Positions 1 through 6,319 of a stretch of DNA of 60,079 nucleotides are shown piece by piece. The translations under genes and the position numbers were made by a program. Every line of letters starts with the position of its first letter. Position 1 is the first letter of the stretch. Location of the stretch: the NCBI GenBank assembly GCA_021204025.1, contig JAJQAC010000040.1, positions 1-60,079 on the forward strand. The letters run 5' to 3'. The stretch is from Clostridiales bacterium. Lineage in GTDB: Bacteria > Bacillota > Clostridia > Lachnospirales > Lachnospiraceae. A model generated the notes under the pieces. That model had not been told where the DNA came from. It made no database searches and saw only the letters and a list, made by a program, of their open reading frames with translations.

Positions 1-124
1 CCGGCAGGTTCTGTCTGCCGGAATAATCTTAATATCTGATTGTTCAAAAATATCAAGCAATGATCACATGAAAATTTAAAATAGTGAAATGTCGGGGCAG
101 GAGATATCCTTATGTGGCAACCCC
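1..124. mobile_element. Tail of a fourth Rpn unit (cut by window edge)
   Basis: This stretch matches the 3' tail of the unit at 1476-2518 almost base for base: the CCGGCAG/CTGCCGG stem-loop (1-21), then an AT-rich segment, then the right terminal inverted repeat at 94-124. It implies another rpn copy lies just left of the window. Confidence 0.7.
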
Positions 125-381
125 AGATGTTTGGAATTTCAAAGACTTTTATAAAACTATTTTGGACAACTTTTTGAGATATCTATTGTATAATTTCTAG
201 TAGCCTTTCTGCATATTTACTGGAACATTTTCCTGACTCCATCAAAGAATCTTTGCGATTTTTAATCAGACAATATTAAAAAATTCATGAAACAACAATT
301 GAAATCACGTCATTGATGATTTATACTCTGGATAAGGGTTGCTATATAAACACTCCTGCCCCGCTGGGAAGGAGCTGCTGT

Positions 382-1209
382 TTGAAACGGAAACCATTTA
401 GGGAACTGGAATTAAGAGATGCCTTTATGTTCGCGACTGTGATGATGGATGCGGAGATCTGCCGCCTGACGTTAGAGAGGATCCTGGGCTTTTCGATCCG
501 GGAGGTCACCGTTGACACAGAACACGCATTTGCCGTGAACCCAGATTATCGCGGAGTCCGGTTGGACGCCAGGGCGGATGATGCGGATGGTACGGCTTTT
601 ACGATAGAGATGCAGGTGAGCGATGAGCATAACCTGCCGAAGCGCAGCCGTTGTTATCAGGGTCAGATGGATGTGGAGTCGCTGAGGCCAGGCGCGGAGT
701 TTGACGAACTGCCGGAGAGTTATGTGATCTTTATCTGTCTGTTTGATCCGTTTGGGCGAGGACGGTACCGCTATACCTATCGGGAAGAATGCGTGGAGGA
801 CGGAGAGCCGCTGGGCGACGGGACATGCAAGATTTTCCTGAATACAAAGGGAAAGAATCCGGAAGAAGTGCCGAAGGAGCTGGTTGATTTCCTGCACTAT
901 GTCGAGGACGCGGATATCCCGGAAGTATCCGGGGATGACTTCTTAAGAAACTTAAGACGAAAAATTATCCAGATCAAGAAAGATCGAAGGATGGAGGGAC
1001 GGTATATGACGTTTGGAGAGTTGTTGGATGAAGAGCGTAGGGAAGGTCGTGTCGAGGGACAGAATAGGTTATTGACGGTGATCAGCGCAATGACTGCGGA
1101 TGGACGAGGCGCTGAGGTTTCCCGCCTGGCGGAGGATGAGGCCTTTCGGGAAGCGATGTTTGTACGGTATCATGTGACGGAAGATATCTGTGAAGTTCAA
1201 AATGCTTGA
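382..1209 (+). CDS. Rpn family PD-(D/E)XK nuclease / putative transposase, copy 1
   Basis: A 275-residue protein of the Rpn (recombination-promoting nuclease, transposase_31/PDDEXK_2) family. The N-terminal nuclease core carries the expected acidic residues: D62 in RLDARA and E76-x-Q78 in IEMQ. The C-terminal part has charged EGR-type tetrapeptide repeats (two units here) and a helical tail. I start it at the TTG at 382, which follows GGAAGGAG at 367-374 and matches the start of copy 2; an upstream ATG at 313 would add 23 residues that do not resemble the family. E. coli members cause RecA-independent recombination and DNA damage, and some have been reported as antiphage toxins; which role applies here is not visible from sequence. 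It is the first intact member of a three-copy array. Confidence 0.85.
   Translation: MKRKPFRELELRDAFMFATVMMDAEICRLTLERILGFSIREVTVDTEHAFAVNPDYRGVRLDARADDADGTAFTIEMQVSDEHNLPKRSRCYQGQMDVESLRPGAEFDELPESYVIFICLFDPFGRGRYRYTYREECVEDGEPLGDGTCKIFLNTKGKNPEEVPKELVDFLHYVEDADIPEVSGDDFLRNLRRKIIQIKKDRRMEGRYMTFGELLDEERREGRVEGQNRLLTVISAMTADGRGAEVSRLAEDEAFREAMFVRYHVTEDICEVQNA
1006..1209 (+). CDS. Candidate intragenic short Rpn product, copy 1
   Basis: Inside rpn copy 1, in the same frame, GGAGGG (993-998) lies 7 bases before an ATG at 1006. Initiation there would give a 67-residue protein made only of the repeat and tail region, starting MTFGELLDEE. E. coli rpn genes are reported to make such a C-terminal product that inhibits the full-length toxin. 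Here it is inference from the site and its conservation in all three copies. Confidence 0.4.
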   Translation: MTFGELLDEERREGRVEGQNRLLTVISAMTADGRGAEVSRLAEDEAFREAMFVRYHVTEDICEVQNA

Positions 1210-1475
1210 GTTGCCGGGGCGGTGCCCCGGTAGTATATCTCCGGCAGGTTCTGTCTGCCGGAATATTCTTAAAATCTGATTGTTCAAAAATATCAGGTTG
1301 TATCACAAAAAAATTAAAATAAGGGAATGAGCGGGGTATGAAAATTCTTATATGGCAAACCTGATAATGAATTAACTTCGTAAATTTCTTATCATCCTCT
1401 AATCAAAGATTCTATCTAAATTATTTTATAAAACAATAATTGAAATCTACTCACCGATATTTTATAATCAAACCA
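1210..1475. other. Inter-copy region 1-2 of the rpn array
   Basis: No gene is visible. It holds two stem-loops after the rpn stop: CCGGGGC/GCCCCGG (1214-1230) and CCGGCAG/CTGCCGG (1241-1261). The right inverted repeat of unit 1 follows, then about 110 AT-rich bases that are a diverged, shortened version of the spacer at 125-335. Confidence 0.6.
1241..1261. repeat. Conserved stem-loop after rpn copy 1
   Basis: CCGGCAG and CTGCCGG pair perfectly around a 7-base loop. The same 21 bases occur at 1-21, 2395-2415 and 3753-3773, after every copy. No T-run follows, so it is not a classical terminator. Confidence 0.75.
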
Positions 1476-1523
1476 GGGGTTGCCATATAAGCGCTTCCTG
1501 CCCCGCCGGGAAGGAGTTGCTAT

Positions 1524-2363
1524 TTGAAACGGAAACCATTTAGTGAACTGGAACTAAGAGACGCCTTTATGTTTGCGACGGTGATGATGGATGCGGAGAT
1601 CTGCCGCCTGACGTTAGAGAGGATCCTGGGCTTTCCGATCCGGGAGGTCACTGTCGACACGGAACACGCATTTACCGTAAATCCGGACTATCGCGGAGTC
1701 CGTCTGGACGCCAGAGCGGATGATGCGGATGGCACGACTTTTACGATAGAGATGCAGGTGAGCGATCAGCATAACCTGCCGAAGCGCAGTCGCTGTTATC
1801 AGGGTCAGATGGATGTAGAATCATTGAAACCCGGCGCGAAGTTCGAGGAACTGCCGGAGAGCTACGTGATCTTTATCTGTCTGTTCGACCCTTTCGGGAG
1901 AGGCCGGTATCGCTATACCTATCGGGAAGAATGTGTGGAGGACGGAGAGCCGTTGGGCGACGGGACATGCAAGATTTTCCTGAATACAAAGGGGAAGAAT
2001 CCGGAGGAAGTGCCGAAGGAACTGGCTGATTTTCTGCATTATGTTGAGGACGCCGATATCCCGGAAGTATCCGGGGATGACTTCTTAAGAAACTTAAGAC
2101 AAAAAATTATCCAGATCAAAAAAGACCGAAGGATGGAGGGACGGTATATGACGTTTGGAGAACTGTTGGATGAAGAGCGTAGGGAAGGTCGTGCTGAGGG
2201 TCGCGTCGATGGTCAGAATTATGTTTTTGCGCTGATCAACGCAATGGCCGCAGATGGACGGGGCGCTGAGGTTCCTCGCCTGGCAGAGGATGAGACTTTC
2301 CGCGAGGAGATGTTTGCGCGGTATCATATCACGGATGATATCCGTGAAGTGCAAAATGCCTGA
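1524..2363 (+). CDS. Rpn family PD-(D/E)XK nuclease / putative transposase, copy 2
   Basis: A 279-residue paralogue of copy 1, near-identical through the nuclease core (same D and E-x-Q residues) and differing mainly in the repeat tract, which has three tetrapeptide units (EGRA, EGRV, DGQN) against two in copy 1. It starts at TTG 1524 with a GGAAGGAG site just upstream, the same arrangement as copy 1. The gene is intact. Near-identity at protein and intergenic level points to recent tandem duplication. Function as for copy 1: nuclease, with recombination, transposition or defence all possible. Confidence 0.85.
   Translation: MKRKPFSELELRDAFMFATVMMDAEICRLTLERILGFPIREVTVDTEHAFTVNPDYRGVRLDARADDADGTTFTIEMQVSDQHNLPKRSRCYQGQMDVESLKPGAKFEELPESYVIFICLFDPFGRGRYRYTYREECVEDGEPLGDGTCKIFLNTKGKNPEEVPKELADFLHYVEDADIPEVSGDDFLRNLRQKIIQIKKDRRMEGRYMTFGELLDEERREGRAEGRVDGQNYVFALINAMAADGRGAEVPRLAEDETFREEMFARYHITDDIREVQNA
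2148..2363 (+). CDS. Candidate intragenic short Rpn product, copy 2
   Basis: GGAGGG at 2135-2140 lies 7 bases before an in-frame ATG at 2148, exactly as in copy 1. The product would be 71 residues of repeat and tail. Confidence 0.4.
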   Translation: MTFGELLDEERREGRAEGRVDGQNYVFALINAMAADGRGAEVPRLAEDETFREEMFARYHITDDIREVQNA

Positions 2364-2728
2364 GTTGTCGGGGAGAGACCCCGGCAGCACATCTCCGGCA
2401 GGTTCTGTCTGCCGGAATAATCTTAATATCTGATTGTTCAAAAATATCAAGCAATGATCACATGAAAATTTAAAATAGTGAAATGTCGGGGCAGGAGATA
2501 TCCTTATGTGGCAACCCCAGATGTTTGGAATTTCAAAGACTTTTATAAAAATATTTTGGACAACTTTTTGAGATATCTATTGCATATTTTCTAGTAGCCT
2601 TTCTGCATATTTACTGGAATATTTTCCTGACTCTATCAAAGAATCTTTGCGGTTTTTAATCAGACAATATTAAAAATTTATGAAACAACAATTGAATTCA
2701 CGTCTTTGATGATTTATACTCTGGATAA
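2364..2728. other. Inter-copy region 2-3 of the rpn array
   Basis: No gene. It contains a degenerate CGGGG/CCCCG stem-loop after the stop, the conserved stem-loop at 2395-2415, the right inverted repeat of unit 2, and a spacer of about 210 bases (2519-2728) that is nearly identical to 125-335. The spacer was therefore duplicated together with a unit. Confidence 0.6.
2395..2415. repeat. Conserved stem-loop after rpn copy 2
   Basis: Identical 21-base CCGGCAG/CTGCCGG hairpin, as at 1-21 and 1241-1261. Confidence 0.75.
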
Positions 2729-2832
2729 GGGTTGCCATATAAGCGCTTCCTGTCCCGCCGGGAAGGAGTTGCTGTTTGAAACGGAAACCATTTAGTGAAC
2801 TGGAACTAAGAGACGCCTTTATGTTCGCGACG

Positions 2833-2908
2833 GTAATTGATAATGAAATCAGCTTACGGGTCATATCCATGCCGCGCACTGTGCTGCGTGGCATGGAGCT
2901 AGTACGTA
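2833..2908. repeat. Insertion with a hairpin inside rpn copy 3
   Basis: Compared with copies 1 and 2 this is a net gain of 70 bases. It contains a hairpin with arms TCCATGCC (2866-2873) and GGCATGGA (2890-2897), extended inward by further pairs. No other copy is seen in the window. The origin is unknown; it is too short for an insertion sequence and could be a small non-autonomous element. Confidence 0.6.
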
Positions 2909-3469
2909 ATGGATGCGGAGATCTGCCGCCTGACGTTAGAGAGGATCCTGGGCTTTCCGATCCGGGAGGTCACCGTTGACACAGAACACGCATTTACGGT
3001 AAATCCGGACTATCGTGGAGTTCGGCTGGACGCCAGAGCGGATGATGCGGATGGCACGGCTTTTACGATAGAGATGCAGGTGAGCGATCAGCATAACCTG
3101 CCGAAGCGTAGCCGCTGTTATCAGGGCCAGATAGATGTGGAATCGTTAAAGCCGGGAGCGGAGTTTAACGAACTGCCGGAGAGTTATGTGATCTTTATCT
3201 GTCTGTTTGATCCGTTTGGGCGAGGACGGTACCGCTATACCTATCGGGAAGAATGCGTGGAGGACGGAGAGCCGCTGGGCGACGGGACATGCAAGATTTT
3301 CCTGAATACAAAGGGAAAGAATCCGGAAGAAGTGCCGAAGGAACTGGTTGATTTCCTGCACTATGTCGAGGACGCTGATATCCCGGAAGTATCCGGGGAT
3401 GATTTTTTAAGGAACTTAAGACAAAAAATTATCCAGATCAAAAAGGATCGAAGGATGGAGGGACGGTAT

Positions 3470-3721
3470 ATGACGTTTGGAGAATTGTTGGATAAAGAGC
3501 GTAGGGAAGGTCGTGCTGAGGGACGTGCCGAGGGTCGCATCGAGGGACATGCGGAAGGCCGCATCGATGGTCAGAATTGTGTTTTTGCGCTGATCAACGC
3601 AATGGCCGCAGATGGACAGGGCGCTGAGGTTCCTCGCCTGGCAGAGGATGAGACTTTCCGTGAGGAGATGTTTGCGCGGTATCATATCACAGATGATATC
3701 CGTGGAGTTCAAAATGCCTGA
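3470..3721 (+). CDS. Candidate intragenic short Rpn product, copy 3
   Basis: GGAGGG at 3457-3462 precedes an ATG at 3470 by 7 bases. The 83-residue product includes the expanded repeat tract and would be unaffected by the frameshift upstream. Confidence 0.4.
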   Translation: MTFGELLDKERREGRAEGRAEGRIEGHAEGRIDGQNCVFALINAMAADGQGAEVPRLAEDETFREEMFARYHITDDIRGVQNA

Positions 3722-3752
3722 GTTGCCGGGGCGATGCGCCGGCAGCACGTCT

Positions 3753-3773
3753 CCGGCAGGTTCTGTCTGCCGG
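3753..3773. repeat. Conserved stem-loop after rpn copy 3
   Basis: Fourth occurrence of the 21-base CCGGCAG/CTGCCGG hairpin. Confidence 0.75.
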
Positions 3774-4000
3774 AATATTCTTAATATCGTATTATTCTTA
3801 ATATCAGATGATTCAAGTATTGATCAGGTATTATCGCAAATAAATGAAAAACTGAAATGAGCAGGACAGGAGATACTCTTATATGGCAACCTGTCATTTT
3901 ACCGGATATTCTTAAATCTTATGCTCCGGGTGACGGCGCTCTTATTTTGCGAAAACCTGCCATATCTGCCACGTTTTTAAACTTTATTTTCCGGTGGGAA

Positions 4001-4029
4001 TGGACACAATAATGGCAATATGGTAGAAT
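4001..4029 (+). promoter_or_regulatory. Candidate sigma-A promoter of the asp23-fakA-recG operon
   Basis: TGGACA (4001-4006), 17-base spacer, TAGAAT (4024-4029), 38 bases before the asp23-like start. Confidence 0.6.
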
Positions 4030-4067
4030 GAAAACATTGGTAAAAACGATTGAACGGAGGAATCTGT

Positions 4068-4424
4068 ATGGCGGGATGTATCAGCAATCGGTATGGAGAG
4101 ATACGTATTGGCGAAGACGTGATAGCCCTGTACGCGGGTATGACCGCGGTGGAGTGCTTTGGGATCGTGGGGATGGCCGCAGTTAGTATGAAAGATGGTC
4201 TGGTAAAACTTCTGAAACGTGAGAGCCTCACGAGGGGGATCCAGGTGACGGTCACAGATAATCGGATTTCCATCAATTTTCATGTAATCGTAGCCTATGG
4301 AGTCAATATCGGTACAGTTTCCGACAATCTGATGTCGACGGTGCGGTATCAGGTGGAAGAATTTACCGGCATGGAGGTTGAGAAGATCAACATCTATGTC
4401 GAGGGAGTACGCGTGATTGATTAA
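4068..4424 (+). CDS. Asp23/Gls24 family envelope stress response protein (YloU-like)
   Basis: A 118-residue DUF322/Asp23 family protein. The ATG at 4068 follows GGAGG at 4056-4060, so the few codons upstream of it are not used. It has no signal peptide. Family members are small cytoplasmic, often membrane-tethered proteins linked to envelope stress, usually encoded next to the fatty acid kinase FakA, as here (fakA starts 81 bases downstream). Molecular function is not established. Confidence 0.85.
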   Translation: MAGCISNRYGEIRIGEDVIALYAGMTAVECFGIVGMAAVSMKDGLVKLLKRESLTRGIQVTVTDNRISINFHVIVAYGVNIGTVSDNLMSTVRYQVEEFTGMEVEKINIYVEGVRVID

Positions 4425-4505
4425 GGAAGCATAGGATTGTTGCATAAGATCATAACAGGGAGCCAAGAGCATGGCCGGTAACAGATTAAAAAGGAGGATC
4501 ATCCT

Positions 4506-6185
4506 GTGGAGATACAGACGATTGACGCGGAGATTATGCGCAGAAGTTTTCTTTTCGCGGCAAGGAACCTGGAAGCAAAGAAGGAATGGATTAACGAATT
4601 AAATGTATTTCCCGTGCCGGACGGGGATACCGGCACCAATATGACGATGACGATACTGTCAGCGGAGCAGGCAGTAGAGGCGTTAGAAAAACCGACGGTT
4701 GAGGAAATCTGTAAGGCGGTTTCTTCCGGATCTCTGCGCGGAGCCAGAGGAAACTCCGGCGTGATTCTCTCACAGCTGTTTCGTGGATTTACCAGGGAGT
4801 TAAAAGACGCCGACCGGATCGATACGAAGATTCTGGCGAGCGCGATGGTGCGCGCGGCGGAGACGGCGTATAAGGCTGTCATGAAGCCCAAAGAGGGAAC
4901 GATCCTGACGGTGGCGAGGGTCATGGCGGAGCAGGCGGTGGAGACGACCGAGGACATTGTAAAATTTCTGGAAATTGTCATTGAGGCAGGGGATGACGCG
5001 CTGAACCGGACGCCGGAGATGCTGCCTGTGCTGAAACAGGCGAGAGTAGTGGATTCGGGCGGTCAGGGTCTGATGCAGGTGATGAAAGGCGCACGCGACG
5101 GACTTCTGGGGAAGGAAATGGTCGGGGGAAACGTTTCGGGAACTTCCGATGCGGAGAAAACGTGGCTCTCCGGAGCAGCCGGCGTTTTGGCCGATACGCA
5201 GGAGCCTGAGACAGAGGATATCCGTTTCGGATACTGCACGGAGTTTCTGATCCATCCGGGTCAGCAGTTTGACGGGACGGCCGAGATGGGATTGCGTGAT
5301 TATCTGGAGAGTATGGGAGACTGTGTGGTGGTGGTGTCCGATGAAGATCTGGTCAAGGTACACGTCCACACCAATGATCCGGGACTTGTGATCCAGAGAG
5401 CGCTTGACCTGGGCCCGCTCTCAAAGATCAAGATTGATAATATGCGCGAGGAGCATGAGGAACGTCTGATCCGCAATGCCCAAAAGGTGGCAAAAAGCCA
5501 GAAACGTAAGGCAGAGGAACCACGCAAGGCTTTTGGTTTTATCGCGGTGGCGGCGGGGGCAGGTATGGCAGAGATCTTTGGCGGACTCGGCGTGGATGAG
5601 GTGATCGAAGGCGGTCAGACGATGAATCCGTCCACGGAAGATATCTTAAACGCCATCAGCCGGGTGAATGCCGATACCGTTTATGTGCTTCCGAATAATA
5701 AAAATATCATTCTGGCGGCACAGCAGGCCGCGTCAATGACGGCAGACAGACAGGTAGTAGTAATCCCTTCCGCCACGATGCCCCAGGGCATTACGGCGAT
5801 GATTCATTTCATTCCGGAGCTTTCGGCGGAGGAGAACCGGGAAACGATGACGACCGAGATGGCAAACGTAAAGACCGGTCAGATCACCTACGCGGTCCGT
5901 AGCACGGTGATCGATGATGTAAAGATCCATGAGGGAGACAGGATGGGGCTCGGCGACGACGGATTCATCGCAGCCGGACAGGATCTGGCGGATGTGACGA
6001 TGAAGACGCTTGAAGGGATGATGGACGCGGACTCCGAATTAATCAGCATCTATTATGGAGCCGATATCCCCGGGCAGGACGCGCAGGAACTCTGCGAGAA
6101 AGTGAAGGAGCGCTATCCGGACGCGGAGGTCGAGCTGAATTACGGAGGGCAGCCGGTTTATTATTATATGCTTTCCGTGGAATAG
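4506..6185 (+). CDS. DAK2 domain fatty acid kinase FakA-like protein (YloV)
   Basis: A 559-residue protein, full length for YloV/FakA. The N-terminal DAK2 domain (about 1-200) has the nucleotide-binding signature PDGDTGTNM at 38-46; the C-terminal half is the DegV-like region that in FakA contacts the fatty-acid carrier FakB. FakA phosphorylates acyl groups bound to FakB, feeding exogenous fatty acids into phospholipid synthesis. Translation starts at GTG 4506, preceded by AAAAGGAGG. No fakB (degV) gene is in the window. The order asp23-like, fakA-like, recG is conserved in Firmicutes. Confidence 0.88.
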   Translation: MEIQTIDAEIMRRSFLFAARNLEAKKEWINELNVFPVPDGDTGTNMTMTILSAEQAVEALEKPTVEEICKAVSSGSLRGARGNSGVILSQLFRGFTRELKDADRIDTKILASAMVRAAETAYKAVMKPKEGTILTVARVMAEQAVETTEDIVKFLEIVIEAGDDALNRTPEMLPVLKQARVVDSGGQGLMQVMKGARDGLLGKEMVGGNVSGTSDAEKTWLSGAAGVLADTQEPETEDIRFGYCTEFLIHPGQQFDGTAEMGLRDYLESMGDCVVVVSDEDLVKVHVHTNDPGLVIQRALDLGPLSKIKIDNMREEHEERLIRNAQKVAKSQKRKAEEPRKAFGFIAVAAGAGMAEIFGGLGVDEVIEGGQTMNPSTEDILNAISRVNADTVYVLPNNKNIILAAQQAASMTADRQVVVIPSATMPQGITAMIHFIPELSAEENRETMTTEMANVKTGQITYAVRSTVIDDVKIHEGDRMGLGDDGFIAAGQDLADVTMKTLEGMMDADSELISIYYGADIPGQDAQELCEKVKERYPDAEVELNYGGQPVYYYMLSVE

Positions 6186-6190
6186 ATGGA

Positions 6191-6270
6191 TGGAATAAAG
6201 ATATGAAATAAAAGCACGGAATAAAGGCATGGAATAAAAGCAAGGAATATAAGAATGGCATGGATGAGCA
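6191..6270. repeat. Degenerate short tandem repeats between fakA-like gene and recG
   Basis: About five imperfect copies of a 12-14 base unit close to ATGGAATAAAAGC. No gene is visible. Confidence 0.5.
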
Positions 6271-6319
6271 AAATAGAAGAATGGAATCGAAGCAGAATCA
6301 GAAATGAAGATGGTGGATT

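Larger units (their letters stand above)
336..1363. mobile_element. Rpn unit 1, bounded by inverted repeats
   Basis: The left end (336-362) and right end (about 1331-1363) are imperfect inverted repeats of each other and of the ends of the neighbouring units; the shared core reads GGTTGCCATATAAG, with a TCCTGCCCC block at the gene-proximal side. The unit contains one rpn gene and its stem-loops. No target-site duplication is evident. Confidence 0.55.
1476..2518. mobile_element. Rpn unit 2, bounded by inverted repeats
   Basis: This is the clearest unit: the left end at 1476-1504 (GGGGTTGCCATATAAG, then a variable stretch, then TCCTGCCCC) is mirrored at 2488-2518. The first 16 bases match at 15 positions and the last 9 match exactly. 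It encloses one rpn gene and two stem-loops. Confidence 0.6.
2776..3721 (+). pseudogene. Rpn family nuclease copy 3, frameshifted by a 70-base insertion
   Basis: The TTG start at 2776 and the first 20 residues match copies 1 and 2. Then about 70 extra bases between 2833 and 2908 replace a 6-base stretch and shift the frame, so the original start runs out at 2979. From the ATG at 2909 the rest of the protein is open for 270 residues and resembles the other copies, with D and E-x-Q retained. The inserted sequence supplies a GGAG (2895-2898) at a workable distance from this ATG, so a protein lacking the first 21 residues may still be made. Its repeat tract is the longest of the three: six tetrapeptide units. 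Confidence 0.75.
2729..3893. mobile_element. Rpn unit 3, bounded by inverted repeats
   Basis: Left end at 2729-2756 and right end at 3862-3893, inverted relative to each other (shared GGTTGCCATATAAG and TCCTG blocks). The sequence after 3893 shows no further spacer or left end, which favours gene-centred units over a spacer-centred element. Confidence 0.55.
3722..4067. other. Region between the rpn array and the asp23-like gene
   Basis: It holds the tail of rpn unit 3 (a decayed CCGGGGC stem-loop, the conserved stem-loop at 3753-3773, the right inverted repeat at 3862-3893), then about 100 bases without a recognised feature, then the promoter of the next operon. rpmB, often found next to this operon in Firmicutes, is not here. 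Confidence 0.6.

Noticed and set aside
125-335. Spacer-centred MITE as explanation of the inverted repeats
   Set aside because: In a tandem array both readings are possible, but the right end after copy 3 (3862-3893) has no following spacer or partner, and the spacer lengths differ, so gene-centred units fit better. Not fully excluded.
313-381. ATG start at 313 for rpn copy 1
   Set aside because: The extra 23 residues cross the inverted repeat and are not shared with copies 2 and 3; the TTG at 382 has a proper ribosome site.
3511-3570. Short regular repeats resembling a CRISPR array
   Set aside because: They are in-frame 12-base coding repeats of rpn copy 3 without spacers; no cas genes are nearby.
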